Shown piece by piece: positions 8,491 through 15,743 of a stretch of DNA of 51,672 bases (position 1 is its first letter; each line of letters starts with the position of its first letter). The position numbers and the translations under genes were made by a program. The notes under the pieces were generated by a model, which did no database searches, had not been told where the DNA came from, and saw only the letters and a program-made list of their open reading frames with translations. Source of the stretch: Methanoregula sp. UBA471 (GTDB lineage: Archaea > Halobacteriota > Methanomicrobia > Methanomicrobiales > Methanospirillaceae); contig DADT01000064.1 in assembly GCA_002495065.1 (NCBI GenBank), positions 1-51,672 on the forward strand, in the 5' to 3' direction.

Positions 8491-9332
8491 TGGGTGCCGG
8501 GGACACAGCCCATAATTTTAAGTGAAACATCGACAGAACGCGAATGTGCCACTTATATTTTCAAAAAACTCAAAAGAGAGGAATTTATCTTTCATCTCTT
8601 TGTATACCGATGATTGAAATCCTGTACCATCACCTATCAGACAGGGGTTCGTTTTCTCTTAATCACTATTACGATAATTTTCAACTCTTGAATTGTGCAT
8701 AGAAATTGTTCTGACGTCTGGCAGTTCAGAACCACGTATACCGGGTCTGTGAATTAGTATTTATAACGTTCCCGGGGGCTTTACCCCCGCCACTGTGGCA
8801 TCCCCGTTGCGATACCCGGGGAAAGGCGTCAGCCATCTGATTCCCATGGAAATCCGTGACAATCTGCGTACGTTACTCACGAGAGCCGGGGTTCATCTTT
8901 ACTGCATTCCCGACCATCTTTCCAAATGAATACACAGGTGTAATTTTCACTTCGGGAAACGAAAAATAAACTATCCGGAACTGAACACGAACAAGGTTAT
9001 CCGGGACAGACACGGCGTGGTTTGTGGTTACGGGATTTATTGACTATTGAGGACGTCGCGGCTTTGCCACGTCCATGACCTTTGCCATGGAAAGTTCCAG
9101 GGGAAATGTTACCCTTAGAGAATGATTTTTATATTCCAATCCTTTTTTCAATCCAGATGGCGAATCGAACCGTAATCATCACCGGACACCGGCACGGATG
9201 GAGCCGGATGCCTCTCCACAACAGACCTCGGATAACCGGACTCTTTTTCACGTAATAACGACTTTTATTCCCCATTGCCAATCTTTATCATAGCCGGGGG
9301 GTATTACTCATCCATCCTGGGGGGGGAAGAGT
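8491..9332. other. Non-coding gap with one R-family repeat
   Basis: 842 bases without a convincing gene. It holds the R1 repeat (8766-8863), a stem GGACGT...ACGTCC near 9050-9073, and CCATG...CATGG nearby. A 50-codon open stretch near 8543 has no ribosome site and no recognisable sequence, so it is not called. Confidence 0.5.
8766..8863 (-). repeat. Dispersed repeat family R, copy 1
   Basis: On the minus strand this reads GATTGTCACGGATTTCCA ... GGGGATGCCACAGTGGCGG ... AAAGCCCCCGGGAACG. The same ordered landmarks recur at 31212, 42496, 44674 and 17701. Confidence 0.65.
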
Positions 9333-9791
9333 ATGGAAAACCTGATAATAAGTATTGATTTTGACAAAGGAGAATTTCCGAAAAGGCACACCTGTGACGG
9401 GGAGAATATCTCACCTGCTATCCGCATTGAAAGGATCCATTCGCAATTCCTGGCAATCACCATCGAAGACCGGGTTGGTCCGTCTGAGAAAATCTGTCAG
9501 TGGCTTATCTGGAATATCACAGCCCGGGATACCATACCGGAAAACATTTCCCGGGATCCGGTGATTACCGAACCGTTTGAGGCGGTCCAGGGTAAAAACG
9601 ACCTGGGAAAGATCGGGTACAGCGGCCCCTGTCCACCCAAAGGAGTGGTCCACACCTACTATTTCAACGTCTACGGGCTCGATGCAAAGCTGGATGCCCC
9701 GCCCGGCTCAACACGGGCGGATCTCGAGAAGGCCATGGCAGGTCATATGGTACAATACGGGGGCCAGTCGATAGCAACATACCAGAGATAA
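9333..9791 (+). CDS. YbhB/YbcL family (PEBP-like) protein
   Basis: 152 residues, the normal size of the prokaryotic phosphatidylethanolamine-binding-protein fold. Family motifs are present: RHTCDGENISPAI near residues 18-30 (ligand-pocket segment), W-x-x-WNI in the middle, and GYSGPCPPKG-x-x-HTYYFNVYGLD (about 98-118). The usual C-terminal segment ending in a GGQ-x-x-A-type turn is also present. The bacterial and archaeal members are probably cytosolic and their role is not settled. A purine-rich GGGGGGGGAAG stretch precedes the ATG. Stands alone. Confidence 0.9.
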   Translation: MENLIISIDFDKGEFPKRHTCDGENISPAIRIERIHSQFLAITIEDRVGPSEKICQWLIWNITARDTIPENISRDPVITEPFEAVQGKNDLGKIGYSGPCPPKGVVHTYYFNVYGLDAKLDAPPGSTRADLEKAMAGHMVQYGGQSIATYQR

Positions 9792-10209
9792 TTTCTCTCT
9801 CACTCTTTTTCCTGGCTGCCCGATTCGAGATGAAAACAACACTCCTGGTGTCACTGACCGCCCGGACTATCCTGGATGGCCGCAGCCAGCAGGGAGAGAA
9901 GAGGTAAGCACCCCCAACAATAATACACCGTCCCAGGTATTCTCCTCTTTTTGGACAAATGTTGCTTCATAAGCATGTAATCTGGACTGGTGCTCCACCA
10001 GGAAATTTGGATAGAGAATTAATAGCGGACAAAATCATAATTCCGGGCAGACACTCTGCAAGATCTGAATGACCCGTTGGAGTAAGGGGAAATTCAGTGG
10101 CACCCTGCAATGCACCGGCGCTTCGCATAATATCTTAATATATTACTTCCACCATTAAATTGCCCTCAAAAGAATCTGAGGTCAATGCATTGAATGGAGG
10201 AGTTAAGAT
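9792..10209. other. Non-coding gap with promoter of next gene
   Basis: No credible gene in 418 bases. The end holds an AT-rich TATA element (10135-10145), then a leader of about 40-50 bases with a GGAGGAG ribosome site just before 10210. Confidence 0.5.
10135..10145 (+). promoter_or_regulatory. TATA box of the secreted-protein gene
   Basis: TTAATATATTA, about 70 bases before the ATG at 10210, predicts a leader of roughly 45 bases. Confidence 0.5.
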
Positions 10210-10650
10210 ATGAAGACCAGGAGAATCCCACTTCTCGTGGGTATTGTTTTGCTGGCTGCCATGGCATTTGTTGGTTTAGCCAGCGCATGTGACTATGGCT
10301 GCACCCCCGGATACTGGAAGAATCACCCGGAAAATTGGCAGTGTCCGAATGTGGGTCCGGATGAGGTAATGGACCCCCCTTATGCTGATCTGGATGGTGA
10401 CGGCGATTTGGATACGTTTATGGATGCACTGAACTACAAAGGAGGCTCTGGTGATGCCGGGGCAGAGAGAATACTCCTTAGGGCAGGCGTTGCTGCGTAT
10501 CTGAACGCTTGTGCATTCGACTACCCGTATGACTTCTCGGATGACTCGGATTTCTTTGATTATCTGGGTGATCCAGTTGGCCAGAGACAGGGCATGCTCG
10601 ATCTCGCCGGTTATTTTGACTACTACAACAATGCCGGCTGTCCATTCTGA
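10210..10650 (+). CDS. Secreted protein with CTPGYWKNHP motif
   Basis: 146 residues with a classical signal peptide (MKTRR then a long hydrophobic stretch; likely cleavage after ASA at about 26). Mature protein begins with Cys and contains CTPGYWKNHP at 31-40, a motif found in many exported proteins of unknown function in archaea and bacteria. The rest is acidic, with an Asp-rich DLDGDGDLD segment resembling a calcium-binding loop or dockerin turn, several Tyr, and Cys near both ends that could form disulfides. Strong ribosome site (GGAGGAG). Probably extracellular; activity unknown. Confidence 0.75.
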   Translation: MKTRRIPLLVGIVLLAAMAFVGLASACDYGCTPGYWKNHPENWQCPNVGPDEVMDPPYADLDGDGDLDTFMDALNYKGGSGDAGAERILLRAGVAAYLNACAFDYPYDFSDDSDFFDYLGDPVGQRQGMLDLAGYFDYYNNAGCPF

Positions 10651-10811
10651 ATTAGTACCGATCGAAAACCAATCCGGGTGCTCACCACGAGTTACCGGTA
10701 GATGAGGAAGGAACCCAATCCTTCCTCTAATTCATCAGGAGAGGTCTATTTTGACAGGAGGTTTCCCTTCAGGGGCAACGTAATTCAAAGCAGGGAAAGT
10801 CACAGGAATAT

Positions 10812-10860
10812 ATATGATGGCTACCCGCCTCAAGGCCTCTCCGAGGCACGGCGGAGCAGG
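10812..10860 (-). repeat. Dispersed repeat family F2, copy e (fragment)
   Basis: Only the core GCCTCGGAGAGGC hairpin region and immediate flanks (ATGATGGCTACCCGCC ... GGCGGAGCAGG) remain of F2, so this is a truncated copy. Confidence 0.6.
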
Positions 10861-10921
10861 AGAGATAACTGGATGATTCTCTTCCCGATCCGTCAAGGGA
10901 GCATGTAAAAAATCAGTTGGG

Positions 10922-10927
10922 AAAAAA
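10922..10927 (-). terminator. Oligo-T terminator after mmp14 pair
   Basis: Six consecutive T on the minus strand about 20 bases beyond the stop of the small gene at 10946, followed by more AT-rich sequence; fits archaeal T-tract termination. Confidence 0.35.
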
Positions 10928-10945
10928 GAATTAAACCCTTAAAAA

Positions 10946-11185
10946 TTATTTCTGGATAAACGCATTCAGTTGTTCCCGCATATATTTTTCGACCTGCTGC
11001 ATAACTTCAAGTTTCCCGCGGAACGCGAGCAGCTCCCGTTCATCTCCCTCCATGTTGGCAAACTTGATCTTTTCCTTGCGGTCGACGACAGCTACATCAA
11101 ATTTTTTGGAGATCTCGATAATCAGCTTCTGAGGGACCCCGGGGGGGATGAGGATATCAAACAACTTTTCTTCTTCTTCTGCCAT
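10946..11185 (-). CDS. Small conserved-looking protein downstream of mmp14
   Basis: 79 residues, soluble, highly charged; starts MAEEEEKLFDILIPPG and ends in a helix-forming segment rich in Gln/Glu/Arg (about 55-75). No Cys or membrane segment. I do not recognise a family. The first half (I-L-I-P-P-G ... KFDVAVVD) has an alternating hydrophobic pattern suggesting a small alpha/beta domain. It begins 15 bases after mmp14 with its own GGTGA ribosome site and is almost certainly cotranscribed, so it may act with that protein. Confidence 0.75.
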   Translation of the reverse strand: MAEEEEKLFDILIPPGVPQKLIIEISKKFDVAVVDRKEKIKFANMEGDERELLAFRGKLEVMQQVEKYMREQLNAFIQK

Positions 11186-11200
11186 ATTTGTTCACCAGTC

Positions 11201-12718
11201 TCATTTACCTATCTTGATCCGCCGGCTCATAATACATGGGCCCCCGCGGACGCCCCCGATCGGGTTCTTGGGCTTTCCCAGCGAGTTCATGCATCTTCCC
11301 ATCAGTGCCGCGCCACGGGCGAGCCCGTCATCGACAAAGACGAGGTGGTCGTTGGGGTCATCGAACAGGTTTCGCTCGATGATCCCGTCGAGGATGTATT
11401 CGGGTTTCCGCCCGGAGATTGCTGCCCTGCCGGTAAACCCGATGGACGAATTTTTTAAGACGAGGTTCTGCTCTACCGCAACATCGATCAGCCGCAGGGC
11501 CATCTTTGCGCAGACACGGTCGACAATCTCGTTCAGGGTCGCAAGGTTATATTTTTTATGGATTTCGGCACCTATGGCAACCAGATCGGGCAGCTCGCTG
11601 CTGTTAACCCCGCAGTCACAGCCGATCATGGCAATGCCGGATTCCTTTGCCAGCTTCGCGTTCACAGGAACACGCCCGAACCGGTCCCGTTCCGGCGGTA
11701 CGATGCGGATATCGATGTGCTGGTGACAGCGCCCGACATAGTCGTCGATGACCTTGCGGTTGCCCCCGCTGAACAGACCGCCGGCCACGCTGTGTTCACC
11801 GAAAACATCCAGGGCGGTTCCTGTGCGTTCGTGCACCAGCCCGGTTCCCCTGACCAGTGCATCCGGGATAGCGCCGGCAAGCCCGCAGAAGTTACCCACC
11901 GTCTTTGCAAAGGGGTTCGGGGCGTCAGGAGGTACATCGCTGGTGATCCGCCCGTCAAGGGTGGTTCCGAAATCAATGGACACACACGGGTTGCGGAAAT
12001 CGACCGGCGTCCATTTTGCCCCTTCCTTGATCCCTGCCATCGCCAGCTCGCCTTCCATTTCGTTCGCCACCATCTCAACACCGGTCGAACCAACGGGAGG
12101 GATAACCCCGGCAACTGCCCCGACAAAGACAACCTTGTCGGCAAAACTGAATGGCTGGATTTTCTGTGACTGGTTCTCCTTAGACATCGGGGGCGTCATC
12201 TTGCGGGGAGGGACCCCGGCGATCAGGCAGCCGTTTGCAAGGGCGATGACAAAATCACCGATCTGGTCGGGTGACTCCATCTCCGCAACCACTCCGGTGC
12301 TGCGGACAACAAAATCAAGGTCTTTTATCACATCGAGGCGGGCATCCTTATGGCACTTGAGCAGGGTATCCCTGACAAGTTCGGTGACCGCCTCACGGGT
12401 GAGCTCTGTCCCGTCAAGCGTCGCACCGAATACCGTCTCTCCCGGTTTTGGAGGGCGGATGTCCCGGCTCATGCTTACCGTCTTATTGATGACATACGAC
12501 ATCCCGGTTTCAAGGTTCACCCCGGTCAGGATACATTTGGTGGTGGTGTTTCCCATTTCAACCGAGGCCACGATAAAATACGGTTTATTTTTATATTCAG
12601 GGAACTGCATTCCCGGACCATGCGCAATCTGAGGGGGGGGAGGACTTTCGACAATATGGGGTTTTGGTTTTATAAAGCGGGAAAAAAAACTGGCGCACAT
12701 TACTATTCGTTTCTTCAT
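11201..12718 (-). CDS. mmp14: Methanogenesis marker protein 14
   Basis: A protein family (marker 14) confined to methane-making archaea; its molecular function is not established to my knowledge. The 505-residue product contains VEMGNTTTKC about 60 residues in and SIDFGTTLDG in the middle. Both look like the phosphate-binding loops of the ASKHA (actin/sugar kinase/Hsp70) fold, which suggests nucleotide binding; this is inference. Starts possible at TTG 12724, ATG 12718 and ATG 12700, and the conserved part begins near MQFPEYKNKPYF. 12718 is preferred because a TATA-like stretch near 12745 would give a leaderless message there. Cotranscribed with the small gene at 10946. Confidence 0.85.
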   Translation of the reverse strand: MKKRIVMCASFFSRFIKPKPHIVESPPPPQIAHGPGMQFPEYKNKPYFIVASVEMGNTTTKCILTGVNLETGMSYVINKTVSMSRDIRPPKPGETVFGATLDGTELTREAVTELVRDTLLKCHKDARLDVIKDLDFVVRSTGVVAEMESPDQIGDFVIALANGCLIAGVPPRKMTPPMSKENQSQKIQPFSFADKVVFVGAVAGVIPPVGSTGVEMVANEMEGELAMAGIKEGAKWTPVDFRNPCVSIDFGTTLDGRITSDVPPDAPNPFAKTVGNFCGLAGAIPDALVRGTGLVHERTGTALDVFGEHSVAGGLFSGGNRKVIDDYVGRCHQHIDIRIVPPERDRFGRVPVNAKLAKESGIAMIGCDCGVNSSELPDLVAIGAEIHKKYNLATLNEIVDRVCAKMALRLIDVAVEQNLVLKNSSIGFTGRAAISGRKPEYILDGIIERNLFDDPNDHLVFVDDGLARGAALMGRCMNSLGKPKNPIGGVRGGPCIMSRRIKIGK

Positions 12719-12829
12719 TGTCAATCCATATAATTTTCTATTTTACATAAACGAAGGATTCTGTGCCGAATGGGTTCCCGGTAAAGGCTGTACCTGAACA
12801 GATCTTTCCACGTTCCATAGCTTATGGCA

Positions 12830-13160
12830 AATCGTACACAGTATTCCGGATTTTCGGGAGCTTGGTGTAACACCAACGGGACCCGGGAGTGTGGAAAACG
12901 AAGAGTATGGCGGGTTGTCGGAAAAAGCCAGCATCCAGCGGCTTCCAGGACTGTTGGAAACAAAGGAGTACACCGGATTTGTCGGCAGGACTCGATGATA
13001 AAACGGGATCCGGGACTGTTGGAAACAAAGGAGTATGGCGGGTGTCGGAAAACCCCGGTAACCAACGGCTTCCAGGGACTGGTGGAAACAAAGGAGTATG
13101 CCGGATTTGTCAACAATCCCTCATGACCAAGGGTTTTGGGAATAGTGAAACCGGAGCAGA
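12830..13160. repeat. Imperfect tandem repeat, about 64 bp period, five units
   Basis: AGTA anchor positions 12840, 12904, 12967, 13032 and 13095 give periods of 64, 63, 65 and 63. Each unit has a well kept part (GGGACTGTTGGAAACAAAGG, then AGTATGGCGGGT and GTCGGAAAA) and a more variable stretch of about 20 bases. The period is not a multiple of three, so it is not a coding repeat. It fills the gap between divergent mmp14 and the receiver-glycosyltransferase gene. Confidence 0.8.
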
Positions 13161-13308
13161 TCATCTGCACCCGGATTGGCCGGTGTGGAGGATTCCGGTT
13201 ATGCCTGTCCTGGTCCATTTTTCCTGTGCGGTGGTGTTGCTAAGTATACCTGAAGTAGTTGACTGCTCCCTTCGGGGCAAGCCTGCGGCAGAGGAGAGCG
13301 GCATCGAA

Positions 13309-13318
13309 TTTAAATATA
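13309..13318 (+). promoter_or_regulatory. TATA box of the receiver-GT2 gene
   Basis: TTTAAATATA lies 65-74 bases before the ATG at 13383, predicting a leader of about 40 bases. Confidence 0.5.
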
Positions 13319-13382
13319 GAAAGTGTTTATTTAACAATCACCTAAAAATGCTCTTGAAGTATATTTTTTGCAGGAAATATTC

Positions 13383-14723
13383 ATGATATCCGTTTTACTT
13401 GTTGAAGACGAGCCTGAGGTGCTGGAGCTGACCCGGCTTTTTCTTGAGAGAGACACGGAACTGTCGGTAGATGCCTGCCTTTCAGTCAAGGAAGCCCTCC
13501 GGAAACTGAACACCAAGATCTACAATGTGATTGTCTCCGACTACTACATGCCGGAAATCAACGGCATCCAGTTGTTGAAGACCCTGAAATTCCAGGGAAT
13601 CGATACCCCGCTCATTATGTTTACCGGCAAGGGAGATGAGACGGTTGCGATCGACGCGTTGAATTTTGGTGCGGCCTTTTATCTGCAGAAGAGTGAGAAT
13701 CCCCGGTTCCAGTTTGCAAAATTACGAAAAATGATTTACGAGGCTGCCCTGAAGCAACGGACCGAGGAAATATACCGTGAAAATAATATCTGCGTGATAA
13801 TTCCTGTTCACAATAACGAAAAACTTATCGGACCCATCCTTGAGTCAATACCCGATTATATCTTCAGGATTTATGTTATTGACGATGCATCTACCGATAA
13901 GACAACCGAAATTATCCGTACATGTGCAGAAAAAGATACCAGGATTACACCGATACGGCATGAGATCCAGCGGGGTACGGGTTCATCGATTAAATCAGGA
14001 TATCGGGAAGCCCTCCGGGAAAGCATGGACATCGCCGTGGTTATGTCCGGGGATAACCAGATGGACCCCAAATATCTCCCGGCATTTCTCGACCCGATTA
14101 TTAAAAGAAAGGCGGACTATGCTGTGGGAAACCGTCTCCAGGCCCCTCAGTACAGGAAAGATTTCCCCCGGTGGAGATTTTTCGGGAATGCGATTCTTAC
14201 CCTGCTTACCAAGATCGCAAGCGGTTACTGGCAGCTGATGGACCCCCAGAACCGGTATACGGCGATTTCAAGGACAGCCCTGGAGCGCATCGATCCGAAC
14301 ACCATATACTCCCGGGCAGGGTATTCCAACGACATTCTGGTACGGCTGAATACCCAGGGTTTCCGGGCAGTTAACGTGGATCACCCTGCCGGTTATCCTG
14401 TTATGGAGAGATCGGATTCCAGGTCCCCGACCTATTATTTCAGGCTCCTCGGGCTCCTGTGCAAAGATTTCTTCTGGCGGATGAAGGAAAAATACCTTAT
14501 CCTGAACTTCCACCCGCTTGTCTTTTTTTACTTTTTCGGAACGTTATGTATCCTGTCAAGCCTCTTTCTGGGTGTATACGCACTCTGGGGTAAGCTGGTC
14601 GACATGGAGCCATTACTTGTCCGGGCTACCCTTGCCCTGATCCTCCTGTTCATAGGTTCGATGTTCATACTCTTTGCAATGCTCTTTGATATGGAACAGG
14701 AAAGAAATATCGGGTCGTTCTGA
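13383..14723 (+). CDS. Response-regulator receiver fused to family 2 glycosyltransferase (polyprenol-phosphate sugar synthase type)
   Basis: 446 residues. Residues 1-125 form a complete receiver domain: acidic pair E8/D9, phospho-acceptor D53 in VSDYYMP, T81 in FTGKGD and K103. After a short helical linker, residues 134-360 form a GT2 domain like dolichol-phosphate mannosyl/glucosyl synthases: IIPVHNN, VIDDAS (165-170), the SGDNQMD acidic motif (222-228) and the AVGNR segment. Two C-terminal membrane helices (about 371-395 and 403-427) anchor it. The likely reaction is sugar transfer from a nucleotide sugar to a polyprenyl phosphate at the inner membrane face; phosphorylation probably tunes it. 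No histidine kinase is in the window. The ATG at 13383 is chosen because it starts the receiver fold directly. Confidence 0.88.
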   Translation: MISVLLVEDEPEVLELTRLFLERDTELSVDACLSVKEALRKLNTKIYNVIVSDYYMPEINGIQLLKTLKFQGIDTPLIMFTGKGDETVAIDALNFGAAFYLQKSENPRFQFAKLRKMIYEAALKQRTEEIYRENNICVIIPVHNNEKLIGPILESIPDYIFRIYVIDDASTDKTTEIIRTCAEKDTRITPIRHEIQRGTGSSIKSGYREALRESMDIAVVMSGDNQMDPKYLPAFLDPIIKRKADYAVGNRLQAPQYRKDFPRWRFFGNAILTLLTKIASGYWQLMDPQNRYTAISRTALERIDPNTIYSRAGYSNDILVRLNTQGFRAVNVDHPAGYPVMERSDSRSPTYYFRLLGLLCKDFFWRMKEKYLILNFHPLVFFYFFGTLCILSSLFLGVYALWGKLVDMEPLLVRATLALILLFIGSMFILFAMLFDMEQERNIGSF

Positions 14724-14729
14724 ACTCCC

Positions 14730-14736
14730 TTTTTTT
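14730..14736 (+). terminator. T-tract terminator after receiver-GT2 gene
   Basis: Seven T directly after the stop codon (14721-14723), the usual archaeal termination signal. Confidence 0.45.
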
Positions 14737-14746
14737 CCAACTCTGC

Positions 14747-14930
14747 TGAAACCCTGAGATTTCAACAAATTGCGGATCACCGGGTATTGGAGGAGACAGT
14801 GCCGGTCCCCACAAACCTCCCCTGCGCTTTGCGATGGTGTTGTAGTACCTTCCCGGGAATTATCGCTCCAGAGGGGATGGCACAGCGGCGTGGGCGGAGG
14901 CGTTACGCGCCGCAGACCTCCAAAAGAGCG
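14747..14930 (-). repeat. Dispersed repeat family F1, copy b
   Basis: Minus-strand copy with landmarks in the same order as copies a and c (GCCTCCGCCCACGCCGCTGTG, AAGGTACTACAACACCATCGC, the CACTGTC block, ATTTGTTG). It directly abuts F2 copy b in the same head arrangement as F1c/F2c. Confidence 0.7.
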
Positions 14931-14940
14931 TTCAGAAAAA

Positions 14941-15177
14941 TAGTGTGAGGATTTCCCATGAAACCTGAATTAAAAAGATGTGAGTATTGGATTGTTTATT
15001 TCTCATAATTATTTGTGATGACCCCCGCCGATCCCGCGACGGATCAGTGTCGGTAAGCAAAGTTGTCAACACCGCACTGCCCCGCCGTGCCCCGGAGAGG
15101 CCCTGAGGCAAAGGAGCCCTCATAAAATTACAAGGTTTTCATGGTTCGGGTGCGAACTCCCGTTCATGCCCGTTTCA
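14941..15177 (+). repeat. Dispersed repeat family F2, copy b
   Basis: Starts GTGAGGATTTCCCATGAA and ends with the GGTTCGGGTGCGAAC hairpin and CCCGTTCATGCCCGTTTC. Shares AGATGTGAGTATTGGATTG and CATAATTATTTGTGATGA with copies a and c. The first GC stem is partly deleted here. Confidence 0.75.
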
Positions 15178-15214
15178 ACAGAAACCCGAGGTTGAAAAGT
15201 AACAAAACAGGGAT

Positions 15215-15382
15215 CTAGTGCCCGGAAAGTGTCTCGCACTCTGTCTGGCCGGGAAGGGTTGAGCCAAAGGAGATATTCAGATAATTATGCGATCTGCACC
15301 AGCGGCGGAACTGCTGGCAGTTGCCATAGATGATCCCTCCCATACAATCTTCAGAACAGAGAGTACACGGACTATCAGTCAT
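15215..15382 (-). CDS. Small Cys-rich protein, uncertain
   Basis: An open frame of 55 codons on the minus strand from ATG at 15382. The peptide has six Cys: C-x2-C-x3-C near the N-terminus (6, 9, 13), then C22, C29 and C49, suggestive of a metal-binding or disulfide-bonded peptide. No strong ribosome site; an AT-rich TTTAAAA about 30 bases upstream could be a promoter. I recognise no family. It may be a chance frame. Confidence 0.35.
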   Translation of the reverse strand: MTDSPCTLCSEDCMGGIIYGNCQQFRRWCRSHNYLNISFGSTLPGQTECETLSGH

Positions 15383-15743
15383 AATTTAATTTTTGTTTCC
15401 TGAGTGGTTTTAAATTAGTATGATCCTTCAGGTTATACCATTGAACGCGGTGTACGGGGTGATCGGGTTGATCATCTGGCTTTTTCTCTCCCGGTTGTCC
15501 TGTTCTGCTGTTGAGGGGCAATCCGTCAGAGACATGGTTGTTGCACAGGGATCGCCCGGGGCACATGAGGACTCCCTCGTCCCTCACCGGGCCTTTTTGG
15601 GACCCGGTATGCATCACGGTACTTTACCTCCGCAACAACGACGTTACCGGATACCAGGCCTGGTGAGAAGAGGGGATCATTATTGAAAAAACCAGAAGAA
15701 AGAAAAGGAATATTCAGGCAATACGGGAAAAAACTCAGGCGCG
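15383..15743. other. Gap without a supported gene
   Basis: 361 bases. A plus-strand frame 15420-15686 begins with one hydrophobic stretch, then turns into Arg/His/Pro-rich sequence with no ribosome site, so it is not called. Confidence 0.4.

Noticed and set aside
8543..8701. 52-codon frame in the gap after the lipoprotein
   Set aside because: AT-rich stretch gives chance openness; no ribosome site and no conserved features.
12830..13160. CRISPR array
   Set aside because: Unit spacing of about 64 is CRISPR-like, but the conserved part is about 45 bases with imperfect identity, the variable part is only about 20 bases, and no cas genes are in the window.
12721..13218. Minus-strand frame of 165 codons across the tandem repeat
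   Set aside because: The repeating peptide only reflects the 63-65-bp DNA repeat; the period is not a multiple of three, so other frames show equally repetitive peptides, and there is no ribosome site.
15420..15686. Plus-strand frame of 88 codons
   Set aside because: One hydrophobic stretch followed by random-looking Arg/His/Pro-rich sequence, no ribosome site, no recognisable domain.
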